Source: Thysanoteuthis rhombus (lineage: Eukaryota > Mollusca > Cephalopoda > Oegopsida > Thysanoteuthidae). Taken from it: 64,000 nucleotides of DNA. Both the position numbers and the translations under genes were made by a program. Positions within the stretch are counted from its first letter, which is position 1, and each line of letters begins with the position of its first letter. The notes beneath the pieces are model-generated. The model was not told the origin of the DNA, made no database searches, and saw nothing but the letters and a program-made list of their open reading frames with translations. The DNA lies in assembly GCA_963457665.1 (NCBI GenBank), contig OY735202.1, forward strand, positions 48,409,781 to 48,473,780, read 5' to 3'. This document shows, in pieces, positions 32,774 to 43,274 of this stretch.

Positions 32774-32858
<85 letters not shown>
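32774..32858. repeat. (TA)n-(TG)n microsatellite
   Basis: TA 32774-32839 then TG to 32858. Tail of the plus-strand PLE-tail copy. Confidence 0.96.
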
Positions 32859-33059
32859 GTGCAAATCAGCCTCGCAGTTTGATATAATATAATAATATAA
32901 AGCCCCTTCTGATATGTAATGGATTTATTTCATAGACTGCTCGATACATGCAACTTTTTGGTATTGAAGTTAAGTTATTTTGATAAGGCCCGGAGAAGGC
33001 AAAAATATGAGCTAGTTTGTGTAGCGAATTCACATTCTACAATATATATATCTTCCAAC

Positions 33060-33205
33060 ATGGAATGGAGTACTCTGGTGGATGAGGATTATATATATCA
33101 CACAAGTTCAACCTCACTGACTGTCCAGTTCTATGAAGTAAGATACCAGCCTCCGGGTCTGGCGCTAAGGTTTCGATCCTGTCTCGTGGTACTGGATTGG
33201 ATAAT
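33060..33205 (+). mobile_element. Ribozyme-bearing repeat body (retrozyme-like), copy 1
   Basis: Dispersed repeat immediately 5' of the hammerhead motif. It is inverted relative to 46552-46762, sharing (on this strand) TGACTGTCCAGTTC, GATACCAGCCTCCGGGTCTG, GCTAAGGTTTCGATCCTG and GTGGTACTGGATTGG. GGTTTCGATCC resembles a pol III B box, but no A box is clear. On the minus strand both copies keep similar peptide text (RIETLAPDPEAGIL against RTETFASDPEANIL), which may only reflect DNA homology. Confidence 0.55.
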
Positions 33206-33264
33206 GGATAGTCTATAGCCATACTGAAGAGTTGTAATACAACGAAACAGCTGTCTGTGGATGA

Positions 33265-33270
<6 letters not shown>
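33206..33270 (+). ncRNA. Hammerhead self-cleaving ribozyme (type I)
   Basis: All conserved hammerhead core positions are present in order. Core box CTGAAGA (33224-33230) fits CUGANGA. Stem II is GTTGT (33231-33235) pairing ACAAC (33239-33243) with an AAT loop. GAAA follows (33244-33247). Stem III is the self-complementary ACAGCTGT (33247-33254). GTC is the cleavage triplet, with predicted cut after C33255. Stem I is CCATA (33219-33223) pairing TGTGG (33256-33260), with an outer helix ATAGT (33208-33212) pairing ACTAT (33266-33270) across internal loops. A loopless, self-complementary stem III is typical of Penelope-element and animal retrozyme hammerheads, which act as dimers. In those elements it processes the element's RNA. 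(TA)n follows directly. No activity shown here. Confidence 0.82.

Positions 33271-33312
<42 letters not shown>
33268..33312. repeat. (TA)n microsatellite after the ribozyme
   Basis: TA tract starting at the outer end of ribozyme stem I. Confidence 0.95.
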
Positions 33313-33314
<2 letters not shown>

Positions 33315-35240
33315 TATGGGGATATGCAGCTTAATCTTGGGTGAAATAAATTCAAATATAATAACATCTGAAGCAAATGGATATTTTATAGAGGCATAAT
33401 GAATTAAATAAAAATACTGGAATTTTCTTTCCATGAAATCGGATAGTTAATTGATTTGGGAAGATTTTTAGATCCCCGTTGCTGGGGGGAGAAATACATT
33501 TTTCTAAAGTGATCTTCATATGTTCCGCCAATCGCAATTGTCAAAAGTGAGCACACACATACTGCAAAATGTTTTTAATATCAATTTATCTCATTGCTAA
33601 CTAAATTATTTTGAATTCATCTATAATCAACGCACTAATCGAATTTTGGGAGTCTGACACACATGGGATAGGCCGGCACACTCTCCAAGACAGATCTGCG
33701 AATTAATATTGGTTTCTTTTGAATATACGCACGCACTCCCAGATCAAGCATATCATTACAGTTACATTGTAAATAGAAACTCCCCGCCCAAAAGCAATGA
33801 AATGAATTGTTCTGAAAACTGACAATTCACTTGAAAAAACAAAGGTTTCAAGGACTGAAAACAATGAAAAAATTTGGGCTGATTTTTTTTTAGTTCATTT
33901 GACAATTAACCTGAAAACAATATTTGGTCGCACGTCTGTCTGGGAGTGTGTGAGGACCTGCCCAGGGTTTGCAAAACTTGGTAAAAAAAAAGATATATGC
34001 GAAAGTACTGAAACATCACCAAAAATGCCCACATGTGTACATTCATTTAAACCATCTTTTAGTCCTGCAGTTTTTTTTTTTTTGAACGAAGAAATATATG
34101 AAAGAATGTATCATCTACCGCCTTGACGAATTAGAATTTCCTCCGGGCTTTAACGGGAATTTCTCCTTGTATTTAAACAAAGTATATATATCTTGAAATA
34201 TCTAAAAAGTGTCATGGGTATAATGAAAGTAATCACTTGGAAATATTTTTCAAAAAGTATATTTACGTTAAAAGTTATGCAATAAAGGTAGTGTAATACA
34301 TTATGATATCATATAACACCGCATATATTGATCGATTGGGAAATGTCCAAAAGTATATAACGTTTGTTTCCAATTTTTACCAATTTTGATGAATTTTGAG
34401 AGGGAATCAATTGTCTTCCTTGCATCCGTCTTAATATCAATCATAAATGACCCAAATAACCCTATATGGCCTGTCACCACACATCGCCGATGACCTTTTC
34501 TGTGAAAGAAATCTAGCCCCAAACCAAATTCTAGCTTCCTAGGTGCAAAACTGTTATCTAATACTTATTCAATTAGCTAGAAATGAATGACGTTTGATGA
34601 CCTCAAAAGACTTCTAAGATCAAACTCATGGCCTATGTCCACTGCTGTGAAGAGATGTACCCTTCTGCCAGATACTAACTCCATAGATACAAAAGAGGCT
34701 GGATAGTCCGGCGTCTCGAGGTGGAAATTGAATATCGTTCAGATGTTCCACGTGCAACCAATGGCGCCTATGTAGAAGTATGCAAATGTTAGTAGAGAAA
34801 AACATCATTTTGTCTTCATTCTACAAAAAAACCCTTTGTACACTTAATATTTGTTTTTTTAATGAATTTTCAGAGTTGTACATTAAATTTTTGGGAGTTT
34901 ATATTGTATATTTTGACCAAAAGGTTACTTTTATACAGGGTTCATTGAATAATATCGACCTTTTTTGCCAGTTCAGTTTTGGGGGAGTTTCTCCAATATC
35001 CAAATGCTATTCTTTATCGCCAGTTCAAAAGAATACGTTTCCTGAAATTCATGGTGTACCTTTTTTATGTGTTATCTTTGATCTTGATACTTTCGACCAT
35101 CACAATTCTTTTTCAAGATTATTGACTTCAAAGTAACAGACTTCAAATATCATAATCACGTTGCATATGAAATTTCACTAAGAAGATTTTTGAGATTGGT
35201 AAAACTATGCATCCTTGAAAGCTTCATAACAGTTAAGCAA
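33313..35240. other. Unannotated AT-rich stretch
   Basis: Largest frame is 34780-35136 (+, 118 codons; QMLVEKNIILSSFYKKTLCT and onward). It has near-normal complexity, but is Phe-rich and unrecognised, with no splice or promoter signal. Nothing else supported. Confidence 0.4.
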
Positions 35241-35244
35241 ATCT

Positions 35245-35643
35245 TTGATTCCATTTTCTCAGATGTCAGTATGGCGTGCAACCAGGAGTTTCCATTCTGT
35301 AGTAGTTCAAAGGACGTTTGCTAAATGATGTCTGCCTATTCTGAACATGGAGCTTGAGATCAGCTAATGTGGTTGGGAGCATATCACTGTCTGCCATATA
35401 ATTGCAAAAAAGATGTCATCTCAGTTCAGGGATATTATCGATTTGGATCCCATTAATTAAGCATGGAATGCATTCAAACCTAGTGAAAGTAAATACCTGA
35501 TCCTTTTTCCCTGCATTGAGGAAGCTGCTGTAGAGCACAAAAAGACACGACTGTCTACCGTGGGGAAAGTGTTCGAAAGTATTGCCTATTCTTGAAAAAA
35601 TTCCAGTGCTTTCTGCTCCTATAAATGTATGAAATGCTGACAA
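35245..35643 (-). pseudogene. Fragment of widespread CXC-type repeat protein
   Basis: Minus-strand frame reads SAFHTFIGAESTGIFSRIGN near its start, matching the FHxFxGxDxTxxFxGKGK motif of a large uncharacterised protein family dispersed in molluscs, cnidarians and other invertebrates. After a stop, SDMLPTTLADLKLHVQNRQT follows (the LPPT-AL-HV block further along the same family). Function of the family is unknown; it is often multi-copy. Overlaps in sequence with the inverted copy at 35745-36060, sharing GATCCAAATCGA-AATATCCCTGA-CTGA. Stops and missing residues make it a pseudogene. Confidence 0.6.
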
Positions 35644-35744
35644 AACCTTGATCTTAACCCACAGCTGTCCATGTACGTTTCACTTCCCAGATACCAGACA
35701 TCATTGGAACATAAGAAGGTACTTTTGTATGCACTCCAAGCTCA

Positions 35745-36060
35745 CCAAATAAGATCCAAATCGACAATATCCCTGAGCTGATATGGCAAAGAGTAACAAG
35801 CTCTGACCTCTGATCTCAAGCAGCATGTCGTAATAGCCCATATCCAGACTAAGCAGACATTGCTTGACCAACTACAGAATGAATACAACGAGGATGAGAA
35901 TTGGCAGCTGAATCCAATCACAACTGAGTTTCTCCAAGCACCAGAGGCTATAATCAGATTCAAATTAAAACAGACTGCTCTTCACCCAGATGTTCGTGCA
36001 AGTCAAAACAACTACCCTTCAAGGAGTTGTCAGTGTATCATTGACTGTCAAAAGAATTAA
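35745..36060 (+). pseudogene. C-terminal fragment of the same CXC-type protein
   Basis: Plus-strand piece, inverted relative to 35245-35643. DNA from 35753 matches the other arm (GATCCAAATCGACAATATCC), then continues into ADL-type text, TLLDQLQNEYNEDENWQLNP, ITTEFLQAPEAI and, in another frame, DCSSPRCSCKSKQLPFKELS, equivalent to the family's PAPEA-LELxxCxC--xCxxxxCxCxxNGLxCT end. Several cysteines of the CXC cluster are lost (PFKE where PCTE is usual). Decayed. Confidence 0.6.
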
Positions 36061-36265
36061 GACTCAAACGTTCATAATTTGTTGCAACAAGAACCACTAC
36101 ATGCGTCTGAAGAGATGAACATGAGTTGTGCATATGAAAGGTTATGACATGATGCCAGAACTGTGTGGTGGATTAGCACAGTGTCTACTTCTTCATGAAT
36201 GATTCTTTCAAAGTGCAATCGATTATAGCTCTATGTGTCCAGGCATTTTTTGCAGTATTCCATTT
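36061..36265. other. Unannotated spacer
   Basis: No feature recognised between the CXC-protein remnant and the AT-rich simple-sequence field. Confidence 0.4.
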
Positions 36266-36269
36266 ATAT

Positions 36270-37278
36270 ACAAGAATGTACATATTTATAAATAAATTTG
36301 GATGTAGAAATATGAATATGAATAGAAATTCATATAAATATTTATATACATCAGCAAATACATATACGCACATATATGTACTCATATATTATATATATAC
36401 AAAAACATTTACTTACATATATACACATGTATATGCATACATGCACAAACATAGATGAAATACACAAACAACTTCATATATACAAAACATATGTAGATAT
36501 ATACACAAACGTAGACATATATGCTAGCATACACACACACATATATATACAAGCATATATAAATACATGTACATACGCAAACATATGAGCTTACATATAA
36601 ACAAACATAAATATCTATATCCGAAGATACTTACATGAATATATTTGTATTGTGAATCTGAAGTGATCTGACAAATGTACATGAGAATACAAACAAATCT
36701 CTGTATAGAAATATACATACATATATAAATGTAAACCTATACATATATAAAACAATATAAACACAAGCATACATACTCAGATATTTATACTAATCTATTT
36801 ATAAACACTAACCTCTATGCATATATATTTAAAACTACATATATCCACAAACATGTATACATACATATATAAACAAACTATGTATATACACAAATATAGA
36901 CTTTATATATACAAACATATATACATGTATATATAAACTTTTATATATACAAAAACATGTTCATATGTATATATGTATATACATGTATACTAACCTCATG
37001 ATTTATATAAACCAACTTATAAAAGTGTACACAAACATATGTATTTATAAACTTATATATGTTCTGAAACATATGTACATATATATATACAAAACTATAC
37101 ACATGGAAACATATATATATATATATATATATATATAAACATGTATGCACGTATATATATATATATATACATACATACATCTACATAAGCATATATATAT
37201 GCTAGCCTCTATATTTTGTAAAACATACGTATATATATATTTCTACAAACGTATATATATGTGCACTAACTTATATTC

Positions 37279-37316
<38 letters not shown>

Positions 37317-37337
37317 ACACAATTTATGAATATCTAT

Positions 37338-37383
<46 letters not shown>

Positions 37384-37402
37384 ATAACAACATATCTATA
37401 CT

Positions 37403-37434
<32 letters not shown>

Positions 37435-37547
37435 CTAATATATGAACACTAATATATATGTATATATATATATATATATACACGTTCACAAACATATGTA
37501 CATTTGTATATACATATATGCAAACCCATACATGTACATACACACAT

Positions 37548-37607
<60 letters not shown>

Positions 37608-37640
37608 GTGTGTTTATATATATTTATAACACCTAAACAA
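36270..37640. repeat. Cryptically simple AT-rich field, about 1.4 kb
   Basis: Degenerate alternation of TATATA, ACACAC and (A)CAAACATATATAC-like units, with clean TA or CA runs near 37110-37134, 37283-37310, 37342-37381, 37405-37430, 37549-37568 and 37569-37599. At 36643-36680, TGAATCTGAAGTGATCTGAC resembles the 3' end of the PLE-tail repeat (compare 5703-5735), suggesting that part of the field began as such an element's tail. The Ile/Tyr-rich frames here are not genes. Confidence 0.85.
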
Positions 37641-37771
37641 CACGCAGGAAGAAAATTCTGAAATTGCATATTAACACTAAATCTCACCACCCAAATAAAC
37701 TCATCAAAACGACCCCTTAATCAATAAAAACTAGGCTAATATACGATTCCTGAAATGAAATGATATTCAGC

Positions 37772-38622
37772 GATGTTAGAAATAAACACACCTAAAGGAC
37801 AGAGGTTTTACTGAAACTAGCTTTAAATACGATTAAGAAGTAAATTTTGATTGACTAAAACATAGCAACAACAAATAAGTACAGATCAGAGAATCATCTG
37901 GTACATAGCACCATTCAACTTACAAGTAACAAGTAACATAGGGAAAATATTCCTCAACCGAATATTTAACAGAACAAACTGAAAATTAGTTATAGTTGTT
38001 CGGATAATTTTCATAGATTCATAATAAAAGAAAACGATATCGTAAGAAGAAATAATGCAAATTGGTAAATCATAAATAAACCAGACTGCAATCGATCAAA
38101 CAGCAACAAATGTTCTTTTCAGAACAACTGTCTCAAGTCGAATATTGTATATCAAGCTGAAATATCAACCTAAGAGAAATCCTTAGAGCGGAATGTTATG
38201 TAGGAATACTAAAACATCCGTAAACTAAGATTATTCAGCCATGCATCATCTATTATAAACAGTGAATACAAAATAGTACATCAAAGTCAACACATTACAG
38301 GAGACTAATCGATAGCAATCTCAAACCAACCATAAAATGGAGAATATCAAAACAAACACACATATGCTAGGACATTGTAACCCCATCTCACCTACGCCTA
38401 AATGAAAAATTCGAAATCCTTACTTTTACAAGTAGAACAAAGAAACAAAACACAGACTTATCAAAAAAAAATTAAGGGTTGTGAAAGTGGCGGCACCGCT
38501 CAAAATTGCTATCAAAAACATAATTTAAAACCTAATATACAGGTATACAAAAATTAACCACCATGGCTATCTCATTCTTCTCGTTATTATTAATAATAGT
38601 AGTGACAGAATTACAATTAACA

Positions 38623-38689
<67 letters not shown>

Positions 38690-39030
38690 ACCCCAGCTAC
38701 TTCAAAAACAAATAAATTGCCTTTCATAATCATCTTAGATGTATAGGAAAAAACTGAAGCTAGAATATAAAAAGGATTGAACATACACAACTAAGCTCTT
38801 GCAAAACACTGGGGAGCAGATCAAAGAACACTTCCTGGGAGGAAACACACCACAAGGAGCTGATGGTTCAACAATTCATTGATATAAAAAGTGTCTACAG
38901 CATCCCCTGTTAATTCATAACAACCAGGCAGTAATTTATGTCGACCATATTGAACAAAAGAAACAGTTACTAACAACTAAACGGGGAAAAGAAAAAGAAG
39001 AAAAGATATATGAATAGAATACGTGAAAGG
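37772..39030 (+). repeat. Unknown 1.2-kb repeat family L1u, copy 2
   Basis: Same-strand homologue of 2274-3490. It carries an (ATT)n expansion of about 64 bp at 38624-38687 where copy 1 has only CATTATTACTATAATCATTATAATT (3118-3142, split here as CATTATTACTATAATCATTA and TAATT). Ends near a purine-rich AAAAGAAAAAGAAGAAAAGA. Confidence 0.7.
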
Positions 39031-39339
39031 ATCTCCATCCTAAGCAATGAACCCCTGCTAATAACATCAGGTATAGGGATCCAAAATAGATCAAAACATT
39101 TGCCAGAAGAGACCCAAACATGGAAGAAACATAAGCATGTTTGTGTTGCAAAACCTTTATTTCATCCTATTTTAAGCTCAATTCCAACTAATGTTGAATG
39201 TATTGAGCACTATATGAAAATAGCATCATATATTGAATATCGCATTATACTGAATTATTGAATTAAACTTTGTGCATATGTATAGACCTATATATGTACA
39301 GAAGACACGCAAACATATACATAAATAATCAGCGGCTTC

Positions 39340-40135
39340 AGCTGGCTTTTAGTGTTCGTCGTTGGTCATTTGCCAGACTTCTCTATGATGGATGTCGCAA
39401 AGCCATTACTTTCTGAACTTCTCAAGGTCATCTCTCCATCCAATATTCTACCAGCAACAGTTTCGCATGTGATCTCTGGAGATGTTCGTTGTGAGTCATG
39501 ATGCCCAGTGGTTGTCTGACATTTTTGCAACATGACCAGCCAATTACAACTTCAGTTTTCTAATGGATTTTTTGATACTTTGGACTCTTTTCCCCCGAAA
39601 ATATTGTGCTGTCATATGATCTCTCAATGTGATATTGAGCATGATTCTCTCATGCAAACATTGCATGGATCTCAGTTTGAGAGTCAGTCTCATGGTTAGC
39701 TCACATGTTCACGATCGGGAGGATTTATTGGTTGTATATTCTTTTTAGGACTAGTGAGATTTTCTTGTTCTTGAAAATCGAGCTTGCTCCATCGAAAGCA
39801 TTGCCATCTTAGAGTGATCATCATCTTCGATTTTGATCGTTGCGTGTTTGTGCTCAACATGTTTGTAGTACATAACCTTTATTTTGTTGGCGCTCATGTA
39901 AAGGCCGATCTCATTTCTTTCTTCATCCAGTTCATCTAGCATCAGTTGAAATTCTTGAAGGTTTTCTGCAATAAGGTCGAGAACGTTTGCAAATTTTGTG
40001 TTCCTTTATTGTCCAAGTCTGGGTTTGGGAAGATCATCTCTAGGCAGACTGTAAAGAGTCCGGATGAGCTAGTATCTCATTGTCTCATCCCTTTTGGGAC
40101 TGAAAGGGTTCTGTGTCTTTATGAAGCCGCGTAAA
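39340..40135 (-). mobile_element. RTE-type LINE remnant: RT end to 3' end
   Basis: Minus strand, from 40135 downward: GMRQ*DTSSSGLFTVCLEMI (QGDTSSPKLFTACLE block with a stop in place of G, about 40030-40090), MLDELDEERNEIGLYMSANK and IKVMYYKHVEHKHATIKIED (39800-39942), the QMHWLY/WAGHV-equivalent region near 39500-39540, and the 3' end with CATCATAGAG, the 3'-terminal CTCTATGATGGATG-like block near 39385. Frameshifts and stops. Confidence 0.8.
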
Positions 40136-40204
40136 AGAGCTGTTGTGACGGTATATATGTTGCAGCACTCTTATGTATACAGGGTCTACACCTTGTAGAG
40201 TGAT

Positions 40205-40417
40205 AGACTCATTGACCCATGGACTGACCATGTCGAAAGAATGGCAGTCAACCAACATGAATCCCCAGAGATCTTAATCGAAATCAGAGCAAGCTGAATC
40301 CAAGATGGAAAAACAAAGTAGACTAATTAAAAAAGTATTGGCTCCACAACGCCCATGATTGATAGATCTGGCAAATCATATGGAAGTTGTATGTCTAACG
40401 GCAGACGATAGAAGACG

Positions 40418-40419
<2 letters not shown>
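40205..40419 (+). mobile_element. RTE-type LINE, 3' terminal fragment
   Basis: Plus-strand end of the same family: GACCATGTCGAAAGAATGGC, ATCCCCAGAGATC, GTATTGGCTCCACAACGCCC, ATGATTGATAGATCTGGCAA, TCTAACGGCAGACGATAGAA. Lies head to head with 39340-40135, about 70 bp apart. A (TA)n tract replaces the usual GATGAT tail. Confidence 0.75.

Positions 40420-40476
<57 letters not shown>
40420..40476. repeat. (TA)n microsatellite
   Basis: TA tract abutting an RTE 3' end. Confidence 0.95.
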
Positions 40477-40478
<2 letters not shown>

Positions 40479-40547
40479 AGTCATGTCAAAAGAAATAATT
40501 AGACCAAGAAGAAACAAGATGAGAATTTAAAATGAAAAAGTTATTTG

Positions 40548-40723
40548 AGCATTTGCATTACCGGTGGCTGTCTGGCTCAGTGGCAGGAGCAACACTACTT
40601 TGGAGCCGTCAAAAGTTTGATACCAGCAGCAGTTTTATTTTCTTAAGTGTTCACTCAATTTACAAGTGATGCATGTAACGACGGAGGATCATTTGAAAGA
40701 AGAGTTTCTATGTGATATAACGG

Positions 40724-40764
<41 letters not shown>
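40548..40764 (+). mobile_element. SINE family S1, best-preserved copy with (TA)n tail
   Basis: tRNA-derived short interspersed element with an internal RNA polymerase III promoter. A box TGGCTCAGTGG (40573-40583) is an exact match to the consensus TRGCNNAGYGG; the B-box-like AGTTTGATACC is at 40614-40624, about 30 bp further on, normal tRNA spacing. Head: TTTGCATTACCGGTGGCTGT. Body: TTCACTCAATTTACAAGTGA, TGTAACGACGGAGGATCATT, AGAGTTTCTATGTGATATAA. Ends in a (TA)n tail at 40728-40764. Relatives: 12980-13205, 2090-2273, 9690-9786, 41610-41724, 1345-1430, 43900-43965, 45197-45231. Confidence 0.82.
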
Positions 40765-40766
<2 letters not shown>

Positions 40767-41134
40767 TTGATAGATCGATAGATACATATGAATTTGTATT
40801 TAAATATATATATAGATGTATTTATATATATATATATATATATATATGTTTGTTTCTCTTTCTATGTATATATTTAATATATATGCATTCATATAGATTT
40901 ATGCACACGCACACACACATATATATAAAGATATATATAGAGAGATATAAATATAAACATATACAAATATGCATAAGTTAGGGATGTATATATATATATA
41001 TCAAGAGAGGGATACCTACATATATATTCAAAAATAAAAAGATATAGATACATGCATATATATAGTGATAGATACATATCTATATACATATATATATGTA
41101 TGTGCTAGATAGGTATATATATATATATATTCAA
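40765..41134. repeat. AT-rich simple-sequence field
   Basis: Degenerate TATATA/GATAGA repeats with a clean TA run at about 40826-40847. No gene. Confidence 0.8.
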
Positions 41135-41480
41135 ATTCTCACTGACCAATCTCTATTCAAACCAAATGTTACAGCTATATACTCAGATACAAACATCCCT
41201 CTTGCTCCTCTTAAACAACCAAACAACACAGAAATATCCACTTTCTCTTTTTCTGCATCAAACATGTTAACAGAATTTCTTTTTCTGTGAACCACTGTTA
41301 ATATCTATCTGAAAAAGATGGCTGGCCACCGTCAAAAAGCATCGAAATACGCGTACAGAATAACAAAAAAGTTGAAATTTTACCCCACTCTCAGGCTTCC
41401 CTCTTCATCTTCCTATCATCATTTTTATTCAAATTATCTTTTTTATCCACATACACACATAAACAGGCATATTTATATGT
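41135..41480 (+). mobile_element. PLE-tail repeat family P, copy 5
   Basis: Plus strand: CTCACTGACCAATCTCTATT, CAAACCAAATGTTACAGC, CAACCAAACAACACAGAAAT, CTGAAAAAGATGGCTGGCCA, CCGTCAAAAAGCATCGAAAT, GCTTCCCTCTTCATCTTCC. Matches copies 1 and 2. Its 3' end drifts into TATATGTATACATG. Confidence 0.7.
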
Positions 41481-41609
41481 ATACATGTATCTGTCCGTTT
41501 AATAATAGTATAATTATCGTGTTGAAAGAAAGAAAGAGAGTAGATATAGATTTTGAATAAAAAAGATAGGAATGTAGAGTTTAAACCGTTATTTATATGG
41601 ATATTGATA

Positions 41610-41724
41610 TGACAGAATGATTATAAATTACATTATATCATATTGAAACTATTATTTGGAATGATCTCCTATTCTTACGCAGTGATACATTGATTGACTT
41701 AAAATAAACAATTGAAGGAAATAA
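41610..41724 (-). mobile_element. SINE family S1, 3' part
   Basis: Minus-strand body: AATGATTATAAATTACATTA, TATTGAAACTATTATTTGGA, ATGATCTCCTATTCTTACGC, then AAATAAACAATTGAAGG. tRNA-like head absent. Confidence 0.65.
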
Positions 41725-42312
41725 TATACATGTATGTTTGTGTCCGTATGTGCATGTACTGCAGATTATCAAGGAGAAATTTAGGATTAGATATTTACAC
41801 CAGCACGGCGAGAATATTTCATTGTTATTTTTTGAAAATATACTCTAATTTCCACTGAATCTCATTCTAAAAAGGTCCCAATCACTCGAACACACGCATA
41901 CACATACACACACACATAAACTGCTGATATAATGCAATAAACCTGACGAATTTTATGCTTGCTTGTTTATGTTGTATAGACACTGAAATGACTGGAGGCT
42001 GTGGTGGAAAATCTTTTTAGATTAGAATAACTGGCCCAACAGATCAAGATAACACCGGTGGCATTACTTGAAAACCTCGATTAACATAGTTCCGATTGGT
42101 GCGTTTTTTTTTATCGACCCATAAACATTTTTAGCCCAAAACTGAAAAATGCAACAACAATTCGATCAATGCGTTAATCAAAGGCCAATTCAATTTTTTT
42201 TTTTTTTGTTAGCTGTCCTTTTTTTTCCAATTTTTGTCTCACAGCACAGACCTCAAGTGATTATAGGCTCAATTTAGGGTGTCTTCAGGAGTTGGCAACA
42301 CTGGGCATCCCC

Positions 42313-42357
<45 letters not shown>

Positions 42358-42578
42358 ACGTGTGTGTGTGTGTGTATGTATAAGGGGGCATAAATGCGTT
42401 GTTACAAATGATTTATATGTTGAAATAAGCAGATTCGTCTGTTGTTTTCACAGAGATCATCTTTGCAGCATATGTCATACAATACCCAACAATCTGTCCG
42501 TCAAATTCATTTTACCTGAATTGAACTTGATTCAATAATTTAAAAGTCCACAATTCTATGATTCAGGAGTCGGCACAC

Positions 42579-42620
<42 letters not shown>

Positions 42621-43029
42621 AGAGGGGAGAGAGAGAGAGATAGACACACAGAATAGTTTGTAAAGTGTGGCGAAAGAAGAGGAGTGCCTGGATGATAGAT
42701 ATCGGTGATAATACTTGGCCGGCAGGAACGGAATATAGAAAAAGTGTATCACAACACAGAACTATATAGAAGAAGAAGAATTGAGAAGAGACTAATTGGG
42801 TGAGGCAAAGAAGAAAGAAAAGTAGAGGCCGGAGAAGAAAGACTCTTAAAAGTTGGATTGAGGGAAATGGAATTAGAATTTAGGAAACTGACAACCGTAA
42901 GTAAAGGCTAGAAACATTCTATTCTGCCTTTTAATGATGCTTTCAGACGTTCAAATGATGGGCATCTATCTTTGCTTAACTCTGCTGGAGACATGTTAAC
43001 TCTTTGAATACGGGCGGCCGGAGAATCAC
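41725..43029. other. Unannotated stretch with microsatellites
   Basis: Contains (TA)n 42316-42352, (TG)n 42360-42375, poly-T near 42194-42208 and a (GA)n block 42579-42641. No gene recognised. Confidence 0.5.
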
Positions 43030-43210
43030 TCTAGAGTTGGAAAGCTTTCCGTAGTGCAAGCTCAACCTTTAAGGACAAGAAAATTTCATTAGTTTAAAAA
43101 AAAAAGGCATACAATCAATGCATCTTCCCCTTAGTCACCTATGAAACTGATAAATAGAACATAATCAAGAGACTGACCTGCAAACTGAGAAGCAACATGC
43201 ACATGAGAGA

Positions 43211-43212
<2 letters not shown>
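43030..43212 (+). mobile_element. RTE-type LINE fragment
   Basis: DNA equivalent to 8395-8560: GTAGTGCAAGCTCAACCTTT, AAGGACAAGAAAATTTCATT, ACAATCAATGCATCTTCCCC, TAGTCACCTATGAAACTG, ATCAAGAGACTGACCTGCAA. It stops at a (TA)n tract at 43213, so the WAGHVAR and 3' terminal blocks are missing. Confidence 0.72.

Positions 43213-43274
<62 letters not shown>
43213..43274. repeat. (TA)n microsatellite with one CA step
   Basis: Replaces the downstream half of the RTE fragment. Confidence 0.95.

Noticed and set aside
34780..35136. 118-codon plus-strand frame as a gene
   Set aside because: Phe/Ile/Leu-rich as expected for AT-rich DNA, no recognisable motif, no promoter or splice signals.
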